This document shows positions 56,001 through 64,000 of a stretch of 64,000 nt of DNA, in pieces. The notes beneath the pieces are model-generated. The model did not search any database. It was not told where the DNA came from and was given only the letters and a program-made list of their open reading frames with translations. The position numbers and the translations under genes were made by a program. Source of the stretch: Tateyamaria sp. Alg231-49. GTDB taxonomy: Bacteria; Pseudomonadota; Alphaproteobacteria; Rhodobacterales; Rhodobacteraceae. The stretch's first letter is position 1. Every line of letters begins with the position of its first letter. The stretch is from the NCBI RefSeq assembly GCF_900143535.1, contig NZ_FRFA01000001.1:287552-351551 (forward strand), in the 5' to 3' direction.

Positions 56001-57055
56001 CGTTGCAGCAGGATCTGGCGGCGCGTATTGCGACCTCGGGACCAATCACCGTCGCGGACTACATGAGCACGGCACTCCTGCACCCGACCTTCGGATACTA
56101 CAGCACCCGCGACCCGTTTGGCACCGATGGGGATTTCACGACCGCCCCCGAAATCAGCCAGATGTTTGGCGAATTGATCGGCCTGTGCCTTGCGCAAAGC
56201 TGGCTGGATCAGGGATCACCGGCCCCCTTCACACTGGCAGAGCTCGGCCCGGGACGCGGCACTTTGATGGCCGACATCCTGCGGGCGACAGCGCAGGTGC
56301 CCGGGTTCCACAATGGTGCCCGCATCGTGCTGGTCGAAGCCTCGCCCATCCTCAAGGCACGGCAGGCAGAGACACTGGTTCATTTTTCACCGACATGGAC
56401 CGACACGGTGGCCGACCTGCCCGATCTCCCCCTCTGGCTTGTTGCGAACGAGTTTTTTGACGCCCTGCCTGTGCGTCAGTTTCAGCGCGATGGAACCGGA
56501 TGGCGGGAACGCAGTGTTGGTCTGAAGAACGAAACACTGACCTTCGGCCTCTCGCCCGTCGGCCCGCAACCTGCACTCGATCACAGGTTGGAGGACACAA
56601 AAGACGGTGATCTGGTGGAACTGAACGCCCCGGCGCAAGCAATCACTGCGGACATCGGCGCGCGCGTGGCCAAGGGTGGTGCTGCACTGATCATCGACTA
56701 CGGCGAATGGCGCAGCCTTGGGGATACACTGCAAGCCTTGCGCGGGCACGCCCCCGTTGACCCACTGGATGCCCCCGGCACAGCCGACCTGACCACACAT
56801 GTGGATTTCGAGGCCCTAGGCACCGCTGCCGCCCCGGCGGCTTTCACGCGTCTGACCCCCCAGGGCGTCTTTCTGGAACGGCTTGGGATCACCAATCGTG
56901 CGCAAACACTCGCCGGTGAGATGACCGGGGCGACCCTAAATGCCCATATTGCAGCACATCGGCGGTTGACGCACCCCGATGAAATGGGAAACCTGTTCAA
57001 GGTGCTGGGTCTCTACCCCGCAGATGCACCGCCCCCGCCCGGATTGGAGCCATGA
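55997..57055 (+). CDS. MidA-family SAM-dependent methyltransferase (NDUFAF7-like)
   Basis: 352 residues. The SAM site is [39 protein letters not shown] and [17 protein letters not shown] are MidA/COG1565 blocks. The mitochondrial relative methylates an Arg in complex I; the bacterial target is not proven. It is coupled to lgt (ATGA) and to pgeF (the start at 57052 overlaps this stop). Confidence 0.88.
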   Translation: MTLQQDLAARIATSGPITVADYMSTALLHPTFGYYSTRDPFGTDGDFTTAPEISQMFGELIGLCLAQSWLDQGSPAPFTLAELGPGRGTLMADILRATAQVPGFHNGARIVLVEASPILKARQAETLVHFSPTWTDTVADLPDLPLWLVANEFFDALPVRQFQRDGTGWRERSVGLKNETLTFGLSPVGPQPALDHRLEDTKDGDLVELNAPAQAITADIGARVAKGGAALIIDYGEWRSLGDTLQALRGHAPVDPLDAPGTADLTTHVDFEALGTAAAPAAFTRLTPQGVFLERLGITNRAQTLAGEMTGATLNAHIAAHRRLTHPDEMGNLFKVLGLYPADAPPPPGLEP

Positions 57056-57807
57056 CACTTGAAATCCTAACTGCCGACACTCTCGCGCCCCTGCGCCACG
57101 GCTTTTTCACGCGCAAAGGTGGGGCGTCGTCGGGCGTGTTTGAGGGGCTGAATTGCGGCACCGGCAGCACCGATCAGACCGAAATCGTGGCCATCAACCG
57201 AAGCCGCGTGGCGGCCGCGCTTGACGTCCCCGAGGACCATCTTGCAAGCGTGCACCAAATACACTCAAGCGACGCGATCCATGTCACCGGTCCGCAGACT
57301 GAAAAGCCTCGCGCTGACGCACTGGTCACGGCCACACCAGGGATTGCGTTGACCGTGTTAAGTGCGGATTGCCAACCTGTGTTATTCGCCGACGCGCAGG
57401 CAGGCGTCATCGGGGCCGCCCATGCCGGCTGGAAAGGCGCACAAGGGGGCGTGCTTGAGACAACGGTGGACGCGATGGTCGCCCTCGGGGCCAACCGCGA
57501 AAACATCCACGCCGTCATCGGCCCTGCGATCAGCCAGCGCGCTTACGAAGTGGGCCCCGAGTTCTTTGACACCTTTCTGGATGAAGATCCCGACAACACA
57601 CATTTTTTCGCAGGTGGTGACGGGGACCGGATGCATTTTGACCTGCCCGGCTATGGGTTGGCGCGGTTGCGCGCCGCCGGGGTGGGGTCCGCTGAATGGA
57701 CCCGGCACTGCACGTATTACGACGCCGACCGGTTCTATTCGTACCGCCGGTCAGTGCACGCCAAGGATCCCGATTACGGACGGCTGATCTCGGCCATCGT
57801 GCTGTGA
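57052..57807 (+). CDS. pgeF: Peptidoglycan editing factor PgeF (multicopper polyphenol oxidase family)
   Basis: 251-residue DUF152 enzyme that removes mis-incorporated residues from peptidoglycan precursors or acts on purine nucleosides. The zinc-binding Cys/His residues are in VLSADCQPVLFAD, AAHAGWKGAQGGVLETTVD and HCTYYDADRFYSYRRS. The lgt-midA-pgeF order is a recurrent alphaproteobacterial operon. Confidence 0.9.
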   Translation: MTLEILTADTLAPLRHGFFTRKGGASSGVFEGLNCGTGSTDQTEIVAINRSRVAAALDVPEDHLASVHQIHSSDAIHVTGPQTEKPRADALVTATPGIALTVLSADCQPVLFADAQAGVIGAAHAGWKGAQGGVLETTVDAMVALGANRENIHAVIGPAISQRAYEVGPEFFDTFLDEDPDNTHFFAGGDGDRMHFDLPGYGLARLRAAGVGSAEWTRHCTYYDADRFYSYRRSVHAKDPDYGRLISAIVL

Positions 57808-58062
57808 TCGCGGCACAGTCGGGGCAAAAATTGCCTCAACAGCGCCCCATTGTTTCCTGTTTCGCACAAATGCATCGGGCGAAGCCCAGATAACTAAGGG
57901 TTTTTGCAACGTTCGCGCCCCGCCATGATTGACCAGATGGTTTTACTCAAATTTTCGAAAATCGCGCGGCAGCGTCAAAAACACGCCCGATTGCAACGCC
58001 ATTCTGTGTTTGAGGCGGGCAAAACGCCCGAACAGAACAAAAACGCGAAGGCGACAGAACAC

Positions 58063-58203
58063 ATGGCAAAAGCACGTTTCATCAAATCCGTGGTCAAATC
58101 GGCCAAAGAAGACACCCCCCAATTGCCATGGGCGCGCGGGACACGGCGGGCAGCCTTCATCGCCAAGCGGACCACACCTGCGGCGTTGCGCAAATCAGCC
58201 TAG
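58063..58203 (+). CDS. Small basic conserved hypothetical protein
   Basis: 46 residues, very basic: MAKARFIKSVVKSAKEDTPQ, then PWARGTRRAAFIAKRTTPA. It belongs to a type seen repeatedly in roseobacters, probably nucleic-acid or ribosome associated by composition only. ATG at 58063 is preceded by GAAGGCG about 14 nt away; a longer in-frame start at 57925 is possible but less likely. Confidence 0.6.
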   Translation: MAKARFIKSVVKSAKEDTPQLPWARGTRRAAFIAKRTTPAALRKSA

Positions 58204-58316
58204 GTGCCGCTGGCACCTCTCGAATCAAATGTGGCGCGCTTGCCCTGCAAGGCGTCAACAATCCCGGCCAAAGGCGTATCATTGATGCGCCTTACTCTGT
58301 TTGTGTCCCGCATTTA

Positions 58317-58346
58317 TTGACAGTTTGCAGCGAATTTCAGAATTAT
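58317..58346 (+). promoter_or_regulatory. Possible sigma-70 type promoter upstream of the Hint gene
   Basis: TTGACA at 58317 and AATTAT at 58341 are spaced by 18 bp. This would place a start about 80 nt before the ATG at 58435. The -10 element is a weak match. Confidence 0.35.
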
Positions 58347-58434
58347 GAGTCATTGTTAAGACACATGGCACGTGCCCATCTGTCGTCGTCGGTGGGGGCC
58401 GACACAGATGTGACCAGTAAGACTGAGGTTACAC

Positions 58435-59154
58435 ATGACGATCCCCGCTCCTATGCGCACACGGCGCGCCCCCTCCACCCCTGTAATGCCGACGAGGTCC
58501 TATAATGTGGCCGCGCTCAACCCCGATGGCACGCGCTTTGTGCACAGCTTTCAAGCGCCGATGCTCCCCCTGTTTGAAACCGCATTTTCTGCTTTTGCCC
58601 GCGGGACGACTTTGGCTGGTCCTCATGGGGCTATTGCTATCGAAGACCTTGTGCCCGGTGACTGGCTCAACACTTCGGCGGGTCAACCGGCAGAGGTGAC
58701 GTGGATCGGATCCACCACCTTCGTGCCTGCCCATGCAGGGCGGCGCATGCCGTTGGTGCGGATCATGGCGGACAGCTTTGGGCAAAGCCGCCCATCTTCC
58801 TTTGTTTCGCTGGGCAAGGGCGCACGCGTTCTGCAAACGCCACCGCATTTGCGCGGATCAACGGGCGGGGCGCAGACCCTGACCCCAATCAGCGATTTTG
58901 TTGACGGCGTGAACGTGATCGAAGTCTCTCCGCCCACACCGGTTCACCTGTATCACCTATGCCTGACGCGCCACGCGGCGGTGGATGTGGGCGGCATGAT
59001 GGTCGAAACGTTTCACCCCGGCATGGGTGGCACCCGCGACATGTCATACGCCCAGCGCGATCAGTTTCTGTCGATGTTCCCGCGAATTTCGCACATCACC
59101 GATTTCGGCCCTCTGGCACACCCGCGCGCGCCCGAAGCCGAAGAGGCCGCCTAG
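58435..59154 (+). CDS. Hint-domain (hedgehog/intein) protein
   Basis: 239 residues. The Hint core is FARGTTLAGPHGAIAIEDLV then PGDWLNTSAGQPAEVTWIG, with a downstream TGGAQTLTPISDFVDGVNVI and HHLCLTRHAAVDVGGMMVETF. The usual Cys at the start of the Hint motif is replaced (SAFARGT), so self-cleavage is doubtful. GAGGTT precedes ATG at 58435. In roseobacters such proteins occur as stand-alone secreted or surface proteins with no proven role. Its end overlaps the Lrp gene by 4 nt. Confidence 0.82.
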   Translation: MTIPAPMRTRRAPSTPVMPTRSYNVAALNPDGTRFVHSFQAPMLPLFETAFSAFARGTTLAGPHGAIAIEDLVPGDWLNTSAGQPAEVTWIGSTTFVPAHAGRRMPLVRIMADSFGQSRPSSFVSLGKGARVLQTPPHLRGSTGGAQTLTPISDFVDGVNVIEVSPPTPVHLYHLCLTRHAAVDVGGMMVETFHPGMGGTRDMSYAQRDQFLSMFPRISHITDFGPLAHPRAPEAEEAA

Positions 59155-59651
59155 GCCGACTTGGCCAATCGCGCCTCAAGCACATCAAACGGCACGCCGG
59201 GGGCATCCTTGGCCTGCCGGATCACCAGCGATGTCTTGACGGATTCAACATTGGGTGTGGTCAGCAATTCGCCCGTCAGAAAGCTCTGAAAGCTAGACAG
59301 GTCCGGCGCCACGCATTTCAGGATGAAATCAACCTCGCCGTTCAGCATGTGACACTCGCGCACCAGCGGCCAAGCGCGGCAGCGATCTTCGAACGCGCTC
59401 AGGTCAGACTCGGCCTGACTGGCCAGACCCACATTGGCAAACACCTGCACTTCAAACCCCAGCACATGGGCATCCACATCGCCGTGATAGCCGCGGATGT
59501 ATCCAGACTCTTCCAGAGTGCGCACACGACGCAGGCAGGGCGGGGCCGAAATACCAACCCGTTTGGCCAGTTCCACATTGGTCATGCGACCATCTGCCTG
59601 CAATTCGGCCAGAATCTTGCGATCAATCTCGTCGAGACGTGTGGTTGCCAT
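59151..59651 (-). CDS. Lrp/AsnC family transcriptional regulator
   Basis: 166 residues. The AsnC-type HTH is ELAKRVGISAPPCLRRVRTL, followed by GYIRGYHGDVDAHVLGFEV and the RAM ligand/assembly domain (ECHMLNGEVDFILKCVAPDL). It is divergent from trxB across 199 bp. Such regulators answer to amino acids; the target is unknown and could be itself or trxB. Confidence 0.86.
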   Translation of the reverse strand: MATTRLDEIDRKILAELQADGRMTNVELAKRVGISAPPCLRRVRTLEESGYIRGYHGDVDAHVLGFEVQVFANVGLASQAESDLSAFEDRCRAWPLVRECHMLNGEVDFILKCVAPDLSSFQSFLTGELLTTPNVESVKTSLVIRQAKDAPGVPFDVLEARLAKSA

Positions 59652-59850
59652 GACTACCCCCTATTTTAAGCGATATTATAGCAGGCCGGGCAAAACGCGC
59701 AATAATATTTCACACCTGCGCAACATCTGAAAAGAATGCGGCGCAGGCGCCATGCACAGCGCGCACATCTGCCTGCCAAAATCGGGGTTCAAACCCATAG
59801 CACTCGGGTCTATATCATCCCAACAATCCCTGCCTCAGGAGAGCTGCCAA

Positions 59851-60831
59851 ATGCCCGACACAAAACGCACCAAGGTTCTGATCATCGGCTCCGGCCCTGC
59901 CGGATATACGGCGGGCGTCTACGCGTCGCGTGCTATGCTGGACCCGATCCTCGTGCAGGGGATCGAACCGGGCGGGCAATTGACCACCACGACCGAGGTC
60001 GAAAACTGGCCCGGCGACACCGAAGTACAAGGTCCTGACCTGATGGTGCGTATGGAAAGCCACGCCAAGGCGATGGGCTGCGAAATCATCGGTGACATCA
60101 TCAGTTCCGTGGACTTCTCCAAGCGGCCGTTTGTTGCGCAATCCGACAGCGGCACCGTTTATGTGGCCGACGCAATCATCCTTGCCACGGGCGCGCGTGC
60201 CAAATGGCTTGGCCTGCCGTCTGAGGAAAAATTCAAAGGCTTTGGCGTCTCCGCCTGCGCCACCTGCGACGGCTTCTTCTATCGCGGTCAGGAAATCGCC
60301 GTGATCGGCGGCGGCAACACGGCCGTGGAAGAGGCGCTGTTCCTCACCAATTTCGCCTCCAAGGTTACGCTGATCCACCGCCGGGATGAGTTGCGCGCAG
60401 AAAAGATCCTGATTGACCGGCTGATGAAAAACCCCAAGATCGAACCGCTCTGGTTCCATCAGCTCGAAGAGGTCTATGGGACGGACGCGCCCCTTGGCGT
60501 CGAAGGGATCAAGGTCAAACACACGCAAACAGGTGAAATCACAGACATCCCAGCCAAGGGCGTCTTTGTGGCCATCGGCCACGCGCCTGCCAACGAACTG
60601 GTCAAGGATGTGCTGGACACCCACATGGGCGGCTACGTGGTCACCAAACCCGACAGCACAGAAACTTCCATTCCGGGCGTGTTTGCTGCGGGCGACCTCA
60701 CAGACCACAAATACCGGCAGGCCGTCACGTCTGCGGGCATGGGCTGTATGGCCGCTCTCGAGGCGGAACGGTTCATCGCCGAAAACGGTGTCGAGGACGC
60801 AGCGATGGATTACACCGCCGTCGCTGAATAA
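59851..60831 (+). CDS. trxB: Thioredoxin-disulfide reductase
   Basis: NADPH:thioredoxin reductase, 326 residues from ATG at 59851, with AGGAGAGC upstream; the ATG at 59752 is not supported. The FAD motif is [16 protein letters not shown], the redox-active CATC is in [10 protein letters not shown], and the NADPH motif is [35 protein letters not shown] closes the flavin site. Confidence 0.9.
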   Translation: MPDTKRTKVLIIGSGPAGYTAGVYASRAMLDPILVQGIEPGGQLTTTTEVENWPGDTEVQGPDLMVRMESHAKAMGCEIIGDIISSVDFSKRPFVAQSDSGTVYVADAIILATGARAKWLGLPSEEKFKGFGVSACATCDGFFYRGQEIAVIGGGNTAVEEALFLTNFASKVTLIHRRDELRAEKILIDRLMKNPKIEPLWFHQLEEVYGTDAPLGVEGIKVKHTQTGEITDIPAKGVFVAIGHAPANELVKDVLDTHMGGYVVTKPDSTETSIPGVFAAGDLTDHKYRQAVTSAGMGCMAALEAERFIAENGVEDAAMDYTAVAE

Positions 60832-60932
60832 ATCCTGCCCTTGGACTGTTACCTCAATGGCGCGCGCCTCCCGTTGACCGGGGCGGGCACGCGCGCCACT
60901 GTGCACGGACCAGACAGGATCGAGAGAACAAG

Positions 60933-62627
60933 ATGAATTCAGAGCTGTGGCGCGGCAGTTGGGCGACCCGCATTCGGATCGTGTCCGGGTTGATCTTGAT
61001 GGCCTATGTCGCGGCCCACCTGATAAATCTCGCCTCGGTCCTGATCTCACCAGATGCCTATGACATGGTGCAAAAGGTGCGGTTTTGGGTCATCCGTTCT
61101 GATATCGGCACAACCGTGATCGGACTGGCGCTGCTTGCCCATATGGCGCTGTCACTGGGCAAGGTGGCCTTGGCGCGTTCTCTTCGAATGCCGCTGCGCG
61201 ACGCGCTGCAAATATCGCTCGGGTTGATCATACCCCTGATCCTTGTCAGCCACGTGATATACACCCGTGCGGCACACGAAGTATTGGGCGTGAACACCAC
61301 GCTTGGCTATATCAACACTCTGATCTGGACCACGTGGGATGGTTGGATGCAGGCGCTCTTGGTTATTGTCACATGGGTGCACGGCATGATCGGGATGCAC
61401 ATGTGGTTAAGGGTGACGCGTTGGTGGCGGGCATCATTTCCTTGGATTGTCGGCGTCAGCGTCCTGATCCCGACACTCGCGCTTGTTGGGTTTGTCATCT
61501 CGGCGCGTGTGATGCGCGGATTGATGCAAGATCCACGGGCCGCAGACCTTGCCCGGCAGGCATGGAACTTCCCTGACAGGGAAGGGTTTCAGCTGCTGGC
61601 CCAAATCGATCAGCAATCCACTCTGGCAGTGTGGGCAGTGCTGGCCCTTGCCCTGTTTGTCTTTGCCGTACGTCGCACGATGGCGGCATTGCGCAAACCG
61701 ATCCGTGTTCAATACATTGATGGCCCGCAAGTGCGCGCACCGCGCGGCCAAACCCTGCTGGAAACCTCGCGGAGCAACGGCGTGGCCCATACGGCACTGT
61801 GTGGCGGACGTGGACGCTGTACCACCTGCCGCGTCATCGTCGAAGACGGGATGGACGACCTGCCCCTACCCTCCGAGGCAGAGGCCCGCACGCTGGCCGC
61901 CGTCGGCGCGCCCCCCAACGCGCGGCTTGCCTGCCAGATGCGGCCCAGCGCCCCGATCAGCGTCTTTCGCGTCTTTGCGCCTGACGGCAAACGCAGCCGC
62001 GCCCACGCAAGCCAAGGGAAAGAGGCGCAACTGGCCGTCCTGTTCCTTGATATGCGCGGGTTCACCGCCCGCACCGACGGGCAGTTGCCCTATGACGTTG
62101 TGTTCCTGCTGAACCGCTTTTTCGACCAGATCGTGCCACCGATCAACAAGGCTGGCGGGACCGTGGACAAGTACATGGGCGATGGGCTGATGGCGGTGTT
62201 TGAGACGGACACGCCCAGTGCCTCTGCACGTGCCGCGATCCAAGCTGTCGAAGGCATCGGACACGCGCTAGAGGCTTTCAACGAAACACTCAAAAGCGAA
62301 GGCGGCGCGCCCGTAGCGATTGGCATCGGTGTGCATTTGGGCAATGTCGTGCTGGGCGAGATTGGGGCAGCGGGCCAAGCGCCCCGGACGTTGATCGGGG
62401 ACACGGTGAACACCGCCTCACGCCTCGAAAGCGAAACCAAGGGGCTGGCTGTTCAGGCCCTGATTTCCGAAGAGACCCTTCAAGCCGCCGGACACGCCGT
62501 GGCGACAAGCAACATGGTCCAGCTCTCCTTGCGCGGCCTTGAACATCCCCTGCCCGCGCTGGCGATAGATCAAGCCAACCAATTGCAAGACACGCTGGGG
62601 AAAGTCGGCGAAAACGCCCTCGCATAG
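60933..62627 (+). CDS. Membrane [2Fe-2S] ferredoxin-adenylate/guanylate cyclase fusion
   Basis: 564 residues. The N-terminal about 255 residues carry six hydrophobic helices with several His residues (AAHLINLASVL, LLAHMALSLG, TWVHGMIGMHMW), resembling a succinate-dehydrogenase-type cytochrome b anchor. A plant-type ferredoxin domain (about 260-350) has CGGRGRCTTCRVIVED and a fourth Cys in LACQM. A class III cyclase follows (about 366-540): LFLDMRGFTARTDG (first metal Asp), VDKYMGDGLMAVF (second metal Asp region), and IGDTVNTASRLESETK (transition-state Asn/Arg). It most likely makes cAMP under redox control; that coupling is inferred from the fusion. Confidence 0.86.
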   Translation: MNSELWRGSWATRIRIVSGLILMAYVAAHLINLASVLISPDAYDMVQKVRFWVIRSDIGTTVIGLALLAHMALSLGKVALARSLRMPLRDALQISLGLIIPLILVSHVIYTRAAHEVLGVNTTLGYINTLIWTTWDGWMQALLVIVTWVHGMIGMHMWLRVTRWWRASFPWIVGVSVLIPTLALVGFVISARVMRGLMQDPRAADLARQAWNFPDREGFQLLAQIDQQSTLAVWAVLALALFVFAVRRTMAALRKPIRVQYIDGPQVRAPRGQTLLETSRSNGVAHTALCGGRGRCTTCRVIVEDGMDDLPLPSEAEARTLAAVGAPPNARLACQMRPSAPISVFRVFAPDGKRSRAHASQGKEAQLAVLFLDMRGFTARTDGQLPYDVVFLLNRFFDQIVPPINKAGGTVDKYMGDGLMAVFETDTPSASARAAIQAVEGIGHALEAFNETLKSEGGAPVAIGIGVHLGNVVLGEIGAAGQAPRTLIGDTVNTASRLESETKGLAVQALISEETLQAAGHAVATSNMVQLSLRGLEHPLPALAIDQANQLQDTLGKVGENALA

Positions 62628-62700
62628 TGCTGCGACACCTGTGCTGGACAGGCCAGTGCCGTCACAAAACCGCTATACCTGACAGTTTCGGCGGTTTCTG

Positions 62701-63332
62701 TCAGTACAGCCGCCCCGTCTCGTTATAGGCCATGCGCGCTTCGATGTCCTCTAGTGGGCTGTCCATCTTGCCCATGTCCTTCAGGGCCTCGGCATAGGTC
62801 GGCAGGCCCTCGATCGACCCCCAATGCTCTGGCTGCCACATCCGGGACCGGATCATCGACTTGCCGCAGTGAAAGAATGCCTCTTGAACGCGCACGATCA
62901 GCGCAAGGTTCGGGCGGTGACCATTGACGGTTGTCATGTCCAGAATGTCATCATCCCGCGCAATTTCGCCCACACCATTGATGCGCACGACTTCCTTGCG
63001 CATCGGAACCACCAGCATCAGGCCGATGGCCGGGTTTTGCAGATGTTGTGAAATGTATCCCCGCGCTTGTTGCCGATGCGGTCGGGGATGGCGAGAGTTG
63101 TGGGGTCCAGAACCTTGATGAACCCGGCCGGGTCCCCTTTGGGCGAAACATCCATCCGACCGCTTGCATCGCTGCTGGCAATGGCGACAAAGGTGGTTCT
63201 TTCGATCCACGCCCGGCAATTGTGATCAATGTGGTCAATGATCTTGTTGACCTGACTGGGATGCATCGTCGGGGTGTCGAGGATATCTTCAAGCTGCTCG
63301 GCAGTCGTGACCGGCTTTTGGATTTCGTACAT
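62701..63332 (-). pseudogene. Pyridoxamine 5'-phosphate oxidase (PPOX) family protein, frameshifted
   Basis: Read from ATG at 63332, the frame gives MYEIQKPVTTAEQLEDILDT, DASGRMDVSPKGDPAGFIKV and LAIPDRIGNKRGDTFHN. It then changes frame near 63039-63043. The other frame continues QNPAIGLMLVVPMRKEVVRI to a stop at 62701, restoring the family's expected HN-L-QNPAIGL. A one-base deletion in AACATCTGCAAAACC explains the break. The family is FMN-binding, probably an oxidoreductase or heme-related enzyme. A sequencing error is possible. Confidence 0.75.
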
Positions 63333-63484
63333 GCGGCTACCCCGTTTCGGCGATCGACAGAGCAGAACGCTAGCACTGATCACGTGCCATTCAAAATTGA
63401 TATGGCAGAACAGCCCGCCCAAAAGGCAGGCGCAAGCGTGCCCGATTAACCACAGATCCAAAAACCGGCGGCAAATTCAAAGTT

Positions 63485-63532
63485 TGTTCTTTTCTGAACA
63501 TATTTTTCATGGCATATGTTCACGCGTGAACA
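63485..63532. promoter_or_regulatory. Two 16-bp palindromes upstream of the MarR-EPS gene
   Basis: TGTTC-TTTTCT-GAACA (63485-63500) and TGTTCACG-CGTGAACA (63517-63532) share the TGTTC/GAACA arms, with centres 32 bp apart, close to three helical turns. They lie just before the regulator's GTG at 63548, so autoregulation is likely. Confidence 0.6.
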
Positions 63533-63547
63533 AACACGAGTGACCCG

Positions 63548-64000
63548 GTGCCCAGTACTGCATCCAAATCCAGCGACGCACGCGACGACCAGATGTTCCG
63601 TCTGCTACGTCAGCTCGACGTAGCACCCGATGCGTCCCAACGGGCCATGGCGCAGACCATAGGCATATCGCTGGGCCGTCTCAACGCCCTGCTGCGCGAT
63701 GCCACCACCGCCGGTCTGGTCAAAATCGGCAACAAAGACAGCACCGACAAACGCCAACGTTTTTCTTATGCGCTCACAACCCGCGGAGCAGGCGAAAAGA
63801 ACCGCCTGACCGACCAATTCCTGACCCGAAAGTTCGCCGAATACGACGCGCTCTACGCCGAACTGACGGGCACCACCTCCGGCTTTAATCCCTTGAACTA
63901 CAGGACCAAATTGATGGAAAACAACCTCGCCCCGATCCCCGAGCTGTTCGTGTCCTACGACAGCGCCCAGAAACTGAAAGCCGACGCAGGCGATCTGGTC
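63548..64000 (+). CDS. EPS-associated MarR-type regulator, reading in frame into ATP sulfurylase; runs off window
   Basis: From GTG at 63548, residues about 16-120 match the EPS-associated MarR family: DQMFRLLRQLDVAPDASQRA, TIGISLGRLNALLRDATTAG, then RQRFSYALTTRGAGEKNRLT and a helical DALYAELTG end. No stop follows. The frame goes on through GTTSGFNPLNYRTKL into MENNLAPIPELFVSYDSAQK, the N-terminus of bifunctional sulfate adenylyltransferase. The two may be a genuine fusion, or the second may start independently at 63914. The ORF is open to the window's end. Confidence 0.7.
   Translation, partial: MPSTASKSSDARDDQMFRLLRQLDVAPDASQRAMAQTIGISLGRLNALLRDATTAGLVKIGNKDSTDKRQRFSYALTTRGAGEKNRLTDQFLTRKFAEYDALYAELTGTTSGFNPLNYRTKLMENNLAPIPELFVSYDSAQKLKADAGDLV
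63914..64000 (+). CDS. Sulfate adenylyltransferase (ATP sulfurylase, probably fused APS kinase), N-terminus only
   Basis: ENNLAPIPELFVSYDSAQKL followed by KADAGDLV matches the start of alphaproteobacterial Sat/CysC, which makes adenylyl sulfate from ATP and sulfate and then phosphorylates it to PAPS. ATG at 63914 has CAGGA about 10 nt upstream. Only 29 codons are visible. It is in frame with the regulator upstream. Confidence 0.6.
   Translation, partial: MENNLAPIPELFVSYDSAQKLKADAGDLV

Noticed and set aside
60858-60900. Hairpin TGGCGCGCG...CGCGCGCCA after trxB as a terminator
   Set aside because: Stem is strong but no T-run follows, and it lies 35-75 bp before the next gene's start. It could be structural only, so it was not listed as a terminator.
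62677-62704. CTGACAG...CTGTCAG hairpin between the cyclase and PPOX genes
   Set aside because: The 7-bp arms overlap the PPOX stop and lack a T-tract. Too weak to call.

Overview
The window looks like chromosomal DNA of a marine alphaproteobacterium of the Rhodobacteraceae (Roseobacter group). The base composition is GC-rich. Gene content is typical of that group: TamA/TamB, RND efflux, a Dpp/Opp-type ABC transporter, GntR-FCD regulators beside catabolic operons, OtnK/OtnC, a VPxPA-CTERM protein, a Hint-domain protein, a MidA-type methyltransferase followed by PgeF, and an EPS-associated MarR regulator beside ATP sulfurylase. The genus call is an inference from gene order and protein character only. 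No rRNA, tRNA, CRISPR array, insertion sequence or prophage was seen.

Layout. 1-11 kb: the 5' part of a flavin phenol-type monooxygenase, a small DUF3307 membrane protein, a large ABC-exporter-like protein with a decayed ATPase and a C-terminal cyclic-nucleotide domain, then tamA-tamB for outer-membrane assembly. 11-14 kb: a GntR regulator with an AbrB-type membrane protein, facing a hydroxyacid dehydrogenase operon; both promoters carry similar palindromes. 14-19 kb: a TetR-controlled RND efflux pair. 19-30 kb: a peptide-type ABC importer with two binding proteins, two permeases and two ATPases, interrupted by two methyltransferases and small proteins. 30-32 kb: a patatin and 3-hydroxybutyrate dehydrogenase, with a 25-bp tandem repeat at the end of the latter.

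32-43 kb is a catabolic region: an MBL-fold hydrolase, an ABM monooxygenase, an IPMDH-like dehydrogenase, a Gfo/Idh/MocA oxidoreductase, GntR, OtnC/OtnK, an Asp/Glu-racemase-like protein, an M24 peptidase, a diaminopropionate ammonia-lyase-like enzyme, and idonate/gluconate 5-dehydrogenases around a LacI/GntR-type palindrome. 43-52 kb holds a methyltransferase, a KAS III, a cNMP-binding patatin, ArsH, thymidine kinase, a hydroxyacid dehydrogenase, CsaA, ProC and YbjN. 53-64 kb holds a nonsense-interrupted VPxPA-CTERM gene, UbiK, Lgt-MidA-PgeF, a Hint protein, Lrp/TrxB, a membrane [2Fe-2S]-adenylate-cyclase fusion, a frameshifted PPOX gene, and a MarR-EPS regulator reading in frame into the N-terminus of ATP sulfurylase at the window edge.

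The theme that stands out is cyclic-nucleotide signalling. One redox-type class III cyclase and two otherwise unrelated proteins with cNMP-binding domains (the pseudo-ABC protein and a patatin) lie in the same 64 kb. A functional link between them is only an inference.
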